From the NCBI GenBank assembly GCA_965230265.1, contig OZ245999.1, positions 2,418,001-2,482,000 on the forward strand: a DNA stretch of 64,000 nt, in the 5' to 3' direction. A program made the position numbers and the translations under genes. This document shows positions 53,719 to 62,804 of the stretch, piece by piece. The stretch's first letter is position 1, and each line of letters begins with the position of its first letter. The notes beneath the pieces are model-generated. The model was given only the letters and a program-made list of their open reading frames with translations. It searched no databases and was not told the origin of the DNA. This stretch comes from JAJFKX01 sp965230265. GTDB lineage: Bacteria; Pseudomonadota; Gammaproteobacteria; Xanthomonadales; Wenzhouxiangellaceae.

Positions 53719-53881
53719 TCTGCTTTGTTGTAAAAATGCAACAAAAAAATCATCCGATAGCGGCTTATCCTGTATGCTTTAGGACGATATTTCTTCATTA
53801 AAACCCGGTTTTTGTGTTAGAAGAACGTTAAATCAATGACTTAGCGCCTTATCTGCTCTAAAACTTTATTGCATACAGGGG
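53719..53881. other. Intergenic region after panC
   Basis: No gene is seen. TTGTTG (53732-53737) and CAACAA can form a small AT-rich hairpin just after panC, and CTGTATGC near 53770 is complementary to GCATACAG near 53871. The region may carry an inverted structure, but the matches are short. Confidence 0.3.
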
Positions 53882-54016
53882 TTGTTTTTTTGCAACACTC
53901 GTAGTATTATTACCACCAGCTAGCAAATTCAGCACCAATTTACTGGCGATGGGCGCAACAGGGCATATCACTCCTGAACAATCAAACCCCTTCTCAATAT
54001 GAGAAGGGGTTTTTTT
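53882..54016 (+). ncRNA. Candidate ~100-nt sRNA or attenuated leader ahead of pgi
   Basis: A TTGTTT -35-like box (53882-53887), a 17-bp spacer and TATTAT (53905-53910) predict a start near 53917. A strong terminator ends at 54016. The ~100 nt between contain no ORF. Either an independent small RNA or a pgi leader ending in an attenuator would fit. Confidence 0.35.
53984..54016 (+). terminator. Strong Rho-independent terminator
   Basis: AAACCCCTTCTC (53984-53995) pairs perfectly with GAGAAGGGGTTT (54001-54012) around AATAT, with the T-run continuing to 54016. It lies 265 bp after panC and 80 bp before the pgi start. Confidence 0.92.
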
Positions 54017-54096
54017 ATGGCCGACTATCCCCTATCTTAGTGCAGGTACCTATTCGCCGCAGGCGCTTATCCCATGCAAAACCCGATCAATCAGCA

Positions 54097-55551
54097 ATGC
54101 CGGTAAGTCGCTTTAATCTTTCTGCACTGAAAACACTACGGCTACAGCAGAAGAACAATAGCCAGACTCAAAGTCAGCCGACCGGAGCGCTCACTCGTGC
54201 CTGTGGAATCGAGTTTGATGCGACTGCTGTACTGCGATCACAAACTGTCGTTGAGCAACTACAAGCTGCTGCTGAGCATGCGCAAATCAATCATCACATT
54301 CAGCAGTTGTTTGCCGGTGATAAAGTCAATATCAGCGAAGCCCAACCAGCCTTACACATGGCGCTGCGCGATCCACAACCTGACTATGGGCTAGATAGCA
54401 ATCACAAACAAGCAGTAGCAGCCACCCGGACACAACTAATCAGACTTGCCGATAGCTTGCACCATGGCCATATGCCTTCGGGTGAACCCATCAAGCATAT
54501 TGTTCATATCGGGATCGGCGGTTCTGATTTAAGCCCGCGTTTATTAAACAAAGCACTTAGTAATCTATCCAGTGATACACCAGCCATTCACTTTCTATCC
54601 TCACCCGCCAATCACTGGCCCAGATTATCGGCCCAGCTTGACCCGACAAAAACATTATTGATTGCAGCCTCAAAAAGTTTTGGCACAGCCGAAAGCCTGC
54701 ATAACCTGGAGCTGGTTCAAGCTTGGCAGAACAATCAGGGTTTTCAATTAGCGGTTACTGCCCAATCACAACGTGCACAAGCGCTGGGCTTCGATGATGA
54801 GCAAATTCTACCACTATGGCCATGGGTCGGCGGCCGCTATGCATTTTGCTCAGCAGTGTCACTGGCCGCAGCAATCAGTATGGGCAGCGCAGCATTTCAG
54901 GAACTGCTGGCTGGTGCCTATGCCATGGATCAACATGTTCACAATACGGCTGTCAAAGACAACCTGGCCGTCAATATGGCGTTGGTTGATTATTGGCAAC
55001 ATGTGGTTGGCGATTACCTGGCACGCGGTGTATTCAGCTTTGATCCACGTATCAGTTTACTGGCTGCCTGGCTGCAGCAACTGGAAACCGAGAGCAATGG
55101 CAAAAGCGTTGATAGTTATGGCGAGCCGTTAAACACCCGTGCCGCGCCGCTGGTATTTGGTGCGGATGGTTCAGATGCGCAACATGCACTGTTCCAACAG
55201 TTACACCAAGGCCAAACGGTATGGCCACTGGAGTTTATCGGAGTAAAACCACCAGAGGGTGATGCCACAGCCCAGTTGTTATTTGCACAGTTACTGGGTC
55301 AGGCCAGCACCTTCCAGCAAGGCCATCAAAAAGCGCCCGCTCATGCACGTCTGCGTGGTGGCAGACCTGTCACTAAAACACTATTGGATAAACTCGATGC
55401 CTGGCATCTGGGTGCTCTATTGGCTGTTTATGAGCACAAAACGTTTTGTTTTGGACAATTGATCGGCTGTAACCCGTTTGATCAGTGGGGGGTAGAAGCT
55501 GGCAAGCAAGCCACTCAAGTGGCGCTGCGAGAGCGTAACAACAAGGAATAA
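54097..55551 (+). CDS. pgi: Glucose-6-phosphate isomerase
   Basis: This 484-residue protein has HIGIGGSDLSPRLLNKAL, AASKSFGTAESLHNLELV (phosphate-binding), WPWVGGRYAFCSAVSLAAAISMG and QQLETESNGKSVDSYGEPL, then GSDAQHALFQQLHQG, where the family usually has GTNGQHS/AFYQLIHQG. The final block is NPFDQWGVEAGK. Length is short relative to E. coli (549). ATG 54097 is preferred over an in-frame GTG at 54040, which lies just behind the terminator. It interconverts glucose- and fructose-6-phosphate. Confidence 0.93.
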   Translation: MPVSRFNLSALKTLRLQQKNNSQTQSQPTGALTRACGIEFDATAVLRSQTVVEQLQAAAEHAQINHHIQQLFAGDKVNISEAQPALHMALRDPQPDYGLDSNHKQAVAATRTQLIRLADSLHHGHMPSGEPIKHIVHIGIGGSDLSPRLLNKALSNLSSDTPAIHFLSSPANHWPRLSAQLDPTKTLLIAASKSFGTAESLHNLELVQAWQNNQGFQLAVTAQSQRAQALGFDDEQILPLWPWVGGRYAFCSAVSLAAAISMGSAAFQELLAGAYAMDQHVHNTAVKDNLAVNMALVDYWQHVVGDYLARGVFSFDPRISLLAAWLQQLETESNGKSVDSYGEPLNTRAAPLVFGADGSDAQHALFQQLHQGQTVWPLEFIGVKPPEGDATAQLLFAQLLGQASTFQQGHQKAPAHARLRGGRPVTKTLLDKLDAWHLGALLAVYEHKTFCFGQLIGCNPFDQWGVEAGKQATQVALRERNNKE

Positions 55552-55650
55552 CGTCGCATTTGAAACTGTGTTTTGAAGGTATTTACCGATGCATTCACTA
55601 CAACAGCAAACTGCACGCTAGACACTGATGTAGAAAAAAAGGGTTTGGAA

Positions 55651-56277
55651 CTAGCCCAAACGCTCCTGCACGATACCCAAAAGCTGCTCAACCGGCTCTG
55701 GCTGAGCGGCCTTACCCTCGCCATCGTATAGATAAATCCGGGTGTGTTCGGGCTTGTCCTCATCGGGTACCAGGCGTACTTCGTAGCGACCGGAGTAATC
55801 ATCCCAGTCAGTGCCTTTCCAGAAAGCCATTTTCCGCCAGAAACTTTTCTTCAATTGCGTTGGCGGGGGCTGGCGATAAAGAAAAGTGTAAGAATGCCTG
55901 TTGGGTTCACGTTCTTCGATCGTCATCCCGCTACGATTCAAAGTAAAACCCAGACGGCGATAAACACTATCGACTCGATCTTCTATCAGCAAAAACAATG
56001 CACCATCGCCAAAGCCAACACGACTGGTGGACAGCGCAGCTTCTTCGCTGGTGAGCACTTTCGGTGGTACTGCCTCATCACGCAATCCAGCCAGTTCCGG
56101 TGCGGCAGCACCAGGAATCGTCAATGCAGCCTCAGTACTGGGGCGATCCAACTGATCGGGGACTCTCAGTGGTGATGATTCACGACTGTCAACATATACT
56201 CCACCTACATTGCTGCACGCAGCCAGTAACAGGCTGCCAAGCAATGCTGTAATCAATGATAAACCACGCTTACTCAT
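55651..56277 (-). CDS. bamC: Outer membrane assembly lipoprotein BamC
   Basis: This 208-residue lipoprotein has lipobox LLGSLLLAACSN, followed by a poorly conserved N-terminal segment (ESSPLRVPDQLDRPSTEAALTIPG in pieces) typical of BamC, then a BamC-type domain (ALFLLIEDRVDSVYRRLGFTLNRSGMTIEE, GRYEVRLVPDEDKPEHTRIYLYDG). It is smaller than E. coli BamC (344), with only one clear helix-grip domain. Its ATG 56277 overlaps the dapA stop by 8 bp, the usual dapA-bamC arrangement. Confidence 0.85.
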   Translation of the reverse strand: MSKRGLSLITALLGSLLLAACSNVGGVYVDSRESSPLRVPDQLDRPSTEAALTIPGAAAPELAGLRDEAVPPKVLTSEEAALSTSRVGFGDGALFLLIEDRVDSVYRRLGFTLNRSGMTIEEREPNRHSYTFLYRQPPPTQLKKSFWRKMAFWKGTDWDDYSGRYEVRLVPDEDKPEHTRIYLYDGEGKAAQPEPVEQLLGIVQERLG

Positions 56278-57184
56278 CAAGGCTTTCGATAGTCCGATAT
56301 TGCTCATAAATGTCTTCTGCATGTTGCTCTAGTTCCGGTGGCAGCCATACCAGCGGCAGGCGGATGCCATTGCCAATCATCCCCAGGCGGTAAAGATACC
56401 ATTTTGCCGGGATTGGATTGCTGCTACAGCCTAAAAAGCCATACAGCGATTGTAATTGACTATCCAATGACCTGGCTAATGTATGGGCGCTATCAGTCCG
56501 ATCATCAAGAGCCTGGCGGCACAACCGGGCAAATGTTTTAGGAATCACATTGGCTGCCACTGAGACAACACCCACAGCGCCATTGATCAAGCTATCGCAG
56601 GCCGTAGGGTCATCACCACTAAAGATGGACACCTGCCGTCCAGGCAGGTTCAACAAGGCCGGCATACGATCAGCAGCGGCATTGGCTTCTTTTAAGCCGA
56701 GAATATTAGGGTGTTGCTTAATTGCGGCAAAAGTATCTGGTAACAGATCAATACTGGTGCGGCTGGGCACGTTGTAGGCAATCACGGGCAACTCGCTGTT
56801 ATCCGCCAGTGCCTGATAATGCGCCAACAAGCCAGACTGAGGTGGGCGGTTGTAATAAGGCGTTACTGCCAGTACCGCATCGGCTTGGCTCTGTTCAGCA
56901 ATGCGAATCAGCTTAATGGTTTTCATGGTTGCAGGACTGCCTACACCCATCACCACCGCACCATGTGGTCCAAACAGCTCAACTGCTTTTTGGGTTAACG
57001 CTTGGAACTCACTATTTTTCAAACAACCCGATTCACCGGTAGTCCCCCCTACCACAATGGCATCAGTGCCACTGCGAACATGCCAGTCCAGCAATCGCTC
57101 CCAGGCACGCCAATCAATGGCACCATCCGAATGCATCGGCGTTATCAGCGCCACAATGCTACCTTTGATGTGCTTGTTTATCAT
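56270..57184 (-). CDS. dapA: 4-hydroxy-tetrahydrodipicolinate synthase
   Basis: This 304-residue protein has IKGSIVALITPMHSDGAID at the N-terminus, GGTTGESGCL, AYNVPSRTSIDLLPD with the active-site Tyr, and LGLKEANAAADRM with the Schiff-base Lys. It condenses pyruvate and aspartate semialdehyde for lysine and diaminopimelate. ATG 57184 is chosen because conserved sequence begins there; the frame is open for another 230 bp upstream into the region divergent with bcp. It is coupled to bamC. Confidence 0.95.
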   Translation of the reverse strand: MINKHIKGSIVALITPMHSDGAIDWRAWERLLDWHVRSGTDAIVVGGTTGESGCLKNSEFQALTQKAVELFGPHGAVVMGVGSPATMKTIKLIRIAEQSQADAVLAVTPYYNRPPQSGLLAHYQALADNSELPVIAYNVPSRTSIDLLPDTFAAIKQHPNILGLKEANAAADRMPALLNLPGRQVSIFSGDDPTACDSLINGAVGVVSVAANVIPKTFARLCRQALDDRTDSAHTLARSLDSQLQSLYGFLGCSSNPIPAKWYLYRLGMIGNGIRLPLVWLPPELEQHAEDIYEQYRTIESLDE

Positions 57185-57329
57185 CCTCGCCGCCTGCATG
57201 TAAAGTTCAAGAATAGATCCGCCGTTAGCCATTACAGCGCGGCAAATATCTGCAAATTGACCGGAGCATACTTGCAGCGCCACAGCACCGCAAGTATGCT
57301 GCCGAAGAATAATCGCAATGGAGCAAAAT

Positions 57330-57791
57330 ATGCCGTCTATCGGAGACAAGATCAAACAAATTGCCATCCCGGCAACGGGTGACCAAAAACTGGGCATCAA
57401 AGACTTTGCTGGGCGCAACCTGGTGATCTATTTTTACCCTAAAGATGACACTCCCGGCTGCACGACTGAAAGCCAGGGTTTTCGCGATCATCTGAAAGCT
57501 TTTGAAAAAGCCAATACCGCTATTGTTGGTGTATCACGTGATGACATTAAAAGTCATGACAAATTCCGCAGCAAATACGATCTGCCATTTGATCTACTCG
57601 CAGACACTGAAGAAAAATTGTGCAATTATTTCGAAGTGATCAAGGAAAAAAACATGTATGGTAAAAAATACATGGGTATTGAGCGCAGTACTTTTCTAAT
57701 TGATGCCAACGGTGTGCTTCAGCAACAGTGGCGCAAAGTCAGAGTCCCTGGCCATGTTGAAGAGGTGCTGGCTGCGGCTCAGAAGCTTTGA
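57330..57791 (+). CDS. bcp: Peroxiredoxin, Bcp/PrxQ family, lacking usual resolving cysteine
   Basis: This 153-residue protein has FYPKDDTPGCTTESQGF, with peroxidatic Cys44, and IERSTFLIDANG. Bcp proteins usually have a resolving Cys five residues later, which is Gln49 here. The alternative helix-alpha3 Cys position (SHDKFRSK) is Arg. A Cys at 98 (EEKLCNYF) remains. A 1-Cys mechanism or another partner is therefore likely. ATG 57330 is chosen because GGAG (57320-57323) is properly spaced for it; an ATG at 57318 is the alternative. It is divergent from dapA. Confidence 0.92.
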   Translation: MPSIGDKIKQIAIPATGDQKLGIKDFAGRNLVIYFYPKDDTPGCTTESQGFRDHLKAFEKANTAIVGVSRDDIKSHDKFRSKYDLPFDLLADTEEKLCNYFEVIKEKNMYGKKYMGIERSTFLIDANGVLQQQWRKVRVPGHVEEVLAAAQKL

Positions 57792-57842
57792 TTCAACACC
57801 ATTTGACTTAACCCCAAAACAACGCGACCAAAACACAACTGC

Positions 57843-59240
57843 ATGCCCCAACAAACTCGACTGTATGTGCTCGATACCAATGTATTGATGCACGATCCTA
57901 CTGCGTTATTTCGCTTTGAAGAACATGACGTATTCATTCCGATGGTGGTACTGGAAGAACTGGATGCTGCCAAGAAAGGCTTATCAGAAGTCTCGCGAAA
58001 TGTGCGTCAGGTTAGCCGGTTTATCGGTGAAATGCTCGCGCGTGAGCACAATGATGACATTCATAATGGTTTATCTTTGCAACACCCCAGTGGGCTGGAT
58101 TTGCCGGCTGGTTCAGGGCGGTTGTTTTTTCAGACTGAGCCACCCGATTCCAACGGCCGTCTAAATACCAATGGCGCGCTGGCGGATAACCAGATTCTGT
58201 ACACCCTGTTGCATCTGCAGGAACAATCACCAGACCGTGAAGTCGTGTTGGTATCCAAAGACATCAATCTGCGCATTAAGGCCGTCGTTAACAGCCTGCC
58301 TGCAGAAGACTACCAGAACGATAAAGCACTGGATGACCTGAATCTGCTGTACCATGGCTTCACTGAATACGGCGAAGAGTTCTGGGAAACCTATGCCGAG
58401 GTCGATTCCTGGAGCAACGAATCAGGTGAAACCTGGTATCGCTGCAAACGCCAAAAGGGCGATACCTGGTACCCCAATCAATGTTTGAAAGTCGGTGGTA
58501 ATAACGGCCTGGAAGCTATCGTAAAAGAAGCCAATGAAGACAGCTTCAGCTTCCGGGTGGCACATGACTTTCGAAGTGATCATCAAGCGGTATGGGGCAT
58601 CCAGGCTCGCAATGTTCAGCAAAACCTGGCTTTGAATCTACTGCTTGATCCGGACATTGATTTCGTTACTTTGATGGGGACTGCAGGTACTGGAAAAACG
58701 CTGTTGACGCTGGCAGCCGGATTATCACAAACGCTGGATCATAAACGTTTTAGTGAAATTATCATGACCAGAGCCACGGTCTCGGTAGGTGATGAAATTG
58801 GTTATCTGCCAGGCACCGAAGAAGAAAAAATGACCCCATGGATGGGGGCATTAACCGATAACCTGGAAGTATTGACCAACCCCAAAGAAGGAGGCGACTG
58901 GGCACGCCAGGCAACCAATGACCTGCTCACCAACCGCATCAAAATCCGTTCACTGAACTTTATGCGCGGACGTACATTTTTAAATCGATATGTGATTATC
59001 GATGAAGCCCAAAACCTGACACCCAAACAAATGAAAACGTTGTTGACCCGTGCCGGACCCGGTACCAAGATGGTGTGCCTGGGCAATGTCGAGCAAATTG
59101 ATACGCCGTATTTGACTGAAACCACCTCAGGGCTGACTTTTGCTGTGGATCGTTTTCAGAACTGGGACTACAGCGGACATATTACCCTACAGCGTGGCGA
59201 GCGTTCACGACTGGCAGATTTTGCTTCCAGCGTGCTGTAA
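57843..59240 (+). CDS. PIN-PhoH family ATPase
   Basis: This 465-residue protein has an N-terminal PIN domain (LYVLDTNVLMHDPTALFRFEEHDVFIPMVVLEELDAAKKG), which supplies the acidic nuclease residues, and a C-terminal PhoH ATPase with Walker A GTAGTGKTLLT (about residue 280) and YVIIDEAQNLTPKQMKTLLTR. This PIN-PhoH fusion is found in many bacteria and is proposed to act on RNA. It starts 51 bp after bcp. Confidence 0.92.
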   Translation: MPQQTRLYVLDTNVLMHDPTALFRFEEHDVFIPMVVLEELDAAKKGLSEVSRNVRQVSRFIGEMLAREHNDDIHNGLSLQHPSGLDLPAGSGRLFFQTEPPDSNGRLNTNGALADNQILYTLLHLQEQSPDREVVLVSKDINLRIKAVVNSLPAEDYQNDKALDDLNLLYHGFTEYGEEFWETYAEVDSWSNESGETWYRCKRQKGDTWYPNQCLKVGGNNGLEAIVKEANEDSFSFRVAHDFRSDHQAVWGIQARNVQQNLALNLLLDPDIDFVTLMGTAGTGKTLLTLAAGLSQTLDHKRFSEIIMTRATVSVGDEIGYLPGTEEEKMTPWMGALTDNLEVLTNPKEGGDWARQATNDLLTNRIKIRSLNFMRGRTFLNRYVIIDEAQNLTPKQMKTLLTRAGPGTKMVCLGNVEQIDTPYLTETTSGLTFAVDRFQNWDYSGHITLQRGERSRLADFASSVL

Positions 59241-59257
59241 CTTTAAGGTTGATCCGT

Positions 59258-60331
59258 TTATTCTGGTGCGGTTGTTGATACCGCTATATGCCCTCGAGGC
59301 CAGGCTCGCAAAACTGCGTTGACTACAGTGGCTAACGGAATTGCAAAAAAGATGCCCCAAAAGCCCCAAATACCGCCGAAGAATAATACGGCTGTAATAA
59401 TGGCCACCGGGTGCAAGTCGTTGACCTCTGAAAACAATATCGGCACCAGCAGGTTGCCATCCAGTGCCTGAATAATCCCATAAACAGCCACTACCCAGAA
59501 AAACTCTCCACCCCAGCCAAACTGGAAAAATGCCACCAGCGCCACGGGTATGGTAATCACTGCAGCACCGATGAATGGAATCAAAACAGAAAAACCCGTC
59601 AAAGTTGCCAGTAACAAGGCATATTGCAAGCCCAGAAAACTGAAAGCTGCCCAGGTGACTGAGCCAACAATTAAAATTTCCAGCACCTTGCCACGAACAT
59701 AGTTGCCGATTTGCCGATCCACCTCAGACCAGACTGAATTGACCAACTCCCGGTCTTTGGGTAGATAGGCTGTCAGCCAGTTGATAATTAACTGTTTATC
59801 TTTGAGAAAAAAGAACACCATCATCGGTACCAGCACCAGTAAAACCAATAAACTGATTAAGCCTAACGCCGATGACCATGACCAGGCCAAAACCTGCTGG
59901 CCGACACCGCCCAGATCTGCCCCCAGCCGATTGGTTAATTCTTCTGTCTGGGCGGTTGTAATCAACTGTGGATATAATTCTGGCAGACGTTGCAGTAACT
60001 CTTGCCCTTGAGTGATATAAATGGGTAATTGCTGCAGCAACTGTGCAACCTGCCGTGATAGCAAAGGCGCCAAACCGAATAACAGCAAAACCACGCTGGT
60101 CAAAAAGCCAACAAAAACAAAAATTACCGAAAGTAACCTGGGAATATTCAGCCGCTCCAGCCGATTGATTAGCCCTTCCAGCAAATATGCCAGTACCACG
60201 GCAGCAAATATCGGTGCCAGTGTTTTGCCCAATAGAGCAATCAACAATACCAGCGCAATTAACGCCAGCGCCAAAATGACAACTTGCGGATTACTGAGTG
60301 TTCTTTGATACCAACTGCGTATCAGATTCAT
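59258..60331 (-). CDS. AI-2E family transporter (PerM/YdiK-like)
   Basis: This 357-residue protein has about eight helices: VILALALIALVLLIALLGKT, LLSVIFVFVGFLTSVVLLLF, LGLISLLVLLVLVPMMVFFFLKDK and LLATLTGFSVLIPFIGAAVITIPVALVAFF. The VPMMVFFFLKDK, PFIGAAV and DLHPVAIITAVLFFGGIWGFWGIFFAIPLA motifs are those of the family. Some members export autoinducer-2 or act as sodium-proton antiporters; the substrate here is unknown. It is convergent with the PIN-PhoH gene. Confidence 0.9.
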   Translation of the reverse strand: MNLIRSWYQRTLSNPQVVILALALIALVLLIALLGKTLAPIFAAVVLAYLLEGLINRLERLNIPRLLSVIFVFVGFLTSVVLLLFGLAPLLSRQVAQLLQQLPIYITQGQELLQRLPELYPQLITTAQTEELTNRLGADLGGVGQQVLAWSWSSALGLISLLVLLVLVPMMVFFFLKDKQLIINWLTAYLPKDRELVNSVWSEVDRQIGNYVRGKVLEILIVGSVTWAAFSFLGLQYALLLATLTGFSVLIPFIGAAVITIPVALVAFFQFGWGGEFFWVVAVYGIIQALDGNLLVPILFSEVNDLHPVAIITAVLFFGGIWGFWGIFFAIPLATVVNAVLRAWPRGHIAVSTTAPE

Positions 60332-60497
60332 GGTTTTTCACGTAGCGGTTAACATTACCTGCCAATGTAGCAGGCAAATATTATTGATCAGTGCCAAAGC
60401 ATAGCAGATAGCGCTTCAACATGAAGTGCCATAAGTCAGGACATCGGATAAACGAAGATAACATCGGCCAAGCAGGTTTGGCCTGTTGGAGAAACAA

Positions 60498-61709
60498 TCA
60501 GTAAATGAATTGCCAGCTTAAGTCCAGCTCGATATTCTGATCAAGATCATCAGTAATCACGCCAAGCACATTCCCGCCAAATGCATATTCCGCAGGCGCA
60601 TAAGACATGCCCAGACGTAACAAGCTATTGTTGCCCGTACGCCGATCAACAAACAATCCAATATTGCTATCTGCCAGCTCAGGCCGTAATGCATTGGCCA
60701 ATATGCTCACATCAGGCAACGGTTGGGTACGGGTCGAATATTCCAGTTGAAGGTTCCAGTCTTCTACCGGTTGCCATGACCAACGTGCGCTGTAGACAAC
60801 CACATCATCCCAGTTAAATGCCGGGCTATCAGAATCCCCCAGCAACGACAAGAAACGTCGAGGCAAGAAGCTGCTGCCAAACGGTGTTATCGAACTATAG
60901 TTGATATGTTCAACGCCGAGTTGAAGTTGGCTGTTTTCACTGGTGGCTATGCCCAGATCGACACTGATCCTAGCGGGTGTGTCCAAATCAGCGGGGTTGG
61001 CGTATACACCACGCAGGTTATTCAGTGCCTCAGTATCAATTTTGGATTGGTAACCGGCGGTAATCGACAAACTATCGATTAACGACAGTGAGTAACCAAA
61101 CTGGAAACCAATACCCTGAGCAAACTCCAGGCCATTACTGGAGAAAATATTATTCAGACTGTTGTTATCAAATTGCCTGAATACCGGTGACTGATAAGCC
61201 GCCTGCTGCCTGGTCAAACCTTGCTGACGATCCAGTACCGTTGCGCCATATTGCTGGCTGGCCAGCACCAGCCCGACAGAAAACACATTGCTATCACCCA
61301 ACCGTCCAACAATACCTGGTTGCAGGAAGTTTTGCTGTAAACCACCAAGCTGTGGGCCACTGCCCAGGAAATTAGGACGAGCATCCAGCGCCAGACGTGT
61401 GGAACCACTACCCAGTGTAAAACTGGAAACCTGACTGGCATCTTCACTGAACAATGCCCGGGCAAAATCAGGCAACAAACTGAGACGGGCTTCGCTTTTC
61501 CAATCAAAACCAGCATCTACACTGTGTTGACTGATATCCACTGCACTTAAACCCGGATCCAGCTGCTGTGCCAGATACTGGCGCCATGGACCGAGGTCAA
61601 AATGGGTACTGGACGATTGCGCCTGCACATTTTCACCGAGCGCAAAACACGCCATCAGTGCCAATACTGATGTGCGGCGAGCGCGATGTGATGTTAAGCA
61701 ATGCTGCAT
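60498..61709 (-). CDS. Outer-membrane beta-barrel, FadL/OmpP1-like
   Basis: This 403-residue protein starts at ATG 61709, giving the signal peptide SVLALMACFALGENVQAQ; a TTG seven codons upstream is less likely. The rest is beta-strand-rich with alternating aromatic patterns (NVFSVGLVLASQQYGATV, FQFGYSLSLIDSLSITAGYQSK, WSWQPVEDWNLQLEYSTR) and ends LDLSWQFIY, a C-terminal aromatic OMP assembly signal. The pattern fits the FadL/toluene-transport porin group, but without its full N-terminal hatch signature, so the assignment is moderate. Substrate unknown. Confidence 0.65.
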   Translation of the reverse strand: MQHCLTSHRARRTSVLALMACFALGENVQAQSSSTHFDLGPWRQYLAQQLDPGLSAVDISQHSVDAGFDWKSEARLSLLPDFARALFSEDASQVSSFTLGSGSTRLALDARPNFLGSGPQLGGLQQNFLQPGIVGRLGDSNVFSVGLVLASQQYGATVLDRQQGLTRQQAAYQSPVFRQFDNNSLNNIFSSNGLEFAQGIGFQFGYSLSLIDSLSITAGYQSKIDTEALNNLRGVYANPADLDTPARISVDLGIATSENSQLQLGVEHINYSSITPFGSSFLPRRFLSLLGDSDSPAFNWDDVVVYSARWSWQPVEDWNLQLEYSTRTQPLPDVSILANALRPELADSNIGLFVDRRTGNNSLLRLGMSYAPAEYAFGGNVLGVITDDLDQNIELDLSWQFIY

Positions 61710-61959
61710 AATGGTATTTCGCAAGCGCAATAACGTTAATCTAACAATACAAATGGCATTGTCGCAATTCGCATGATGACTGTCAATAAACGGTGATTAG
61801 CGCCCAAAACCCCTCAGCAGATACACAAACCACGCCTGAATGGACCCTCTGGATGAGCATTATCGACCGCCGGTTTGATAAACAGTGCCCATTGCACCGA
61901 TTCCTTGTTTTACACAGGCACGCTATGATGACACTTTCTGACCAAGTCTGATAGCGATT

Positions 61960-62802
61960 TTGACCGATAAACCAGCAACCTTGCTGACCATTGCTGGCTC
62001 AGATGCCAGCGGTGCTGCCGGCATTCAAGCCGATCTGCGTACCTTTCAAAGCCTTGGTGTGCACGGCTGCTCAGTCATTACTGCAATAACGGCGCAAGGC
62101 AACCAGTCATCCAGTCACTCGCACTCCTTCATTTCACAAGCTGTGGATTTGCCGGTTTTTAAGCAACAGTTACTGATGTTACTGCACGATTTTGAGATCG
62201 CCGCGGTTAAAACCGGCATGCTGGCCACACCTGCTCAGGTAGAGTGTTTGGCCAAAACACTGCCGGCACAATTGCCGCTGGTCATCGATCCGGTATTACA
62301 GACCAGTAGCGGCCACTTATTGATTAATGACAAAACCCTATCTGCCATTCGACAATGGTTGTTACCGCGCGCATGGCTGATCACGCCTAACCTGCCTGAA
62401 TTACAACAACTGACTGGAGCACATCAAGCTGATGCTGCGCCAGCAAGCATTATCAAAAGCCTGCTGAACACAGGTTGCAAGGCAGTACTGGTTAAAGGCG
62501 GCCATGCTGAATCACAGCAGTTATGTGATGTGCTTTATCAGTATGATTCACAGCGCAGATTGCATAAACACCAATACCAACATGCGCGCCAGCCTGGCCA
62601 GTATCGCGGCACCGGCTGTGTGTTATCAGCGGCCATCGCAACCCATATTGCGCGCAGTAAAAGCACTGCTTCTAGCAACCTGCAAGATGCCTGTAAGCTA
62701 GCGATTGACTATTTACAGACCTGTATTGCCGATACTCCCACACCAGCCAATGACGAAGCCGCTATACTGCGGCATCCATCACCGACAACTGATCACCCAT
62801 AA
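61960..62802 (+). CDS. thiD: HMP/HMP-P kinase ThiD, TTG start
   Basis: This 280-residue ribokinase-fold protein has TIAGSDASGAAGIQADLRTFQSLGVHGCSVITAITAQ, AVKTGMLATPAQVECLA, VIDPVLQTSSGHLL and ITPNLPELQQLTG. The last part contains the anion-hole motif GQYRGTGCVLSAAIATHIA. It phosphorylates hydroxymethylpyrimidine for thiamine. No ATG is near; TTG 61960 is directly ahead of the conserved TDKPATLLTIAGSDASG (written in part), though its ribosome site is weak. It ends 2 bp before an SDR gene. Confidence 0.92.
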   Translation: MTDKPATLLTIAGSDASGAAGIQADLRTFQSLGVHGCSVITAITAQGNQSSSHSHSFISQAVDLPVFKQQLLMLLHDFEIAAVKTGMLATPAQVECLAKTLPAQLPLVIDPVLQTSSGHLLINDKTLSAIRQWLLPRAWLITPNLPELQQLTGAHQADAAPASIIKSLLNTGCKAVLVKGGHAESQQLCDVLYQYDSQRRLHKHQYQHARQPGQYRGTGCVLSAAIATHIARSKSTASSNLQDACKLAIDYLQTCIADTPTPANDEAAILRHPSPTTDHP

Positions 62803-62804
62803 CT

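Noticed and set aside
53732..53900. Possible MITE with GTTG/CAAC terminal inverted repeats after panC
   Set aside because: Arms are short and imperfect, no target duplication was seen, and no second copy is in the window.
57185..57418. Upstream extension of dapA
   Set aside because: It runs into the divergent bcp start and has no similarity to DapA; ATG 57184 has a better ribosome site.
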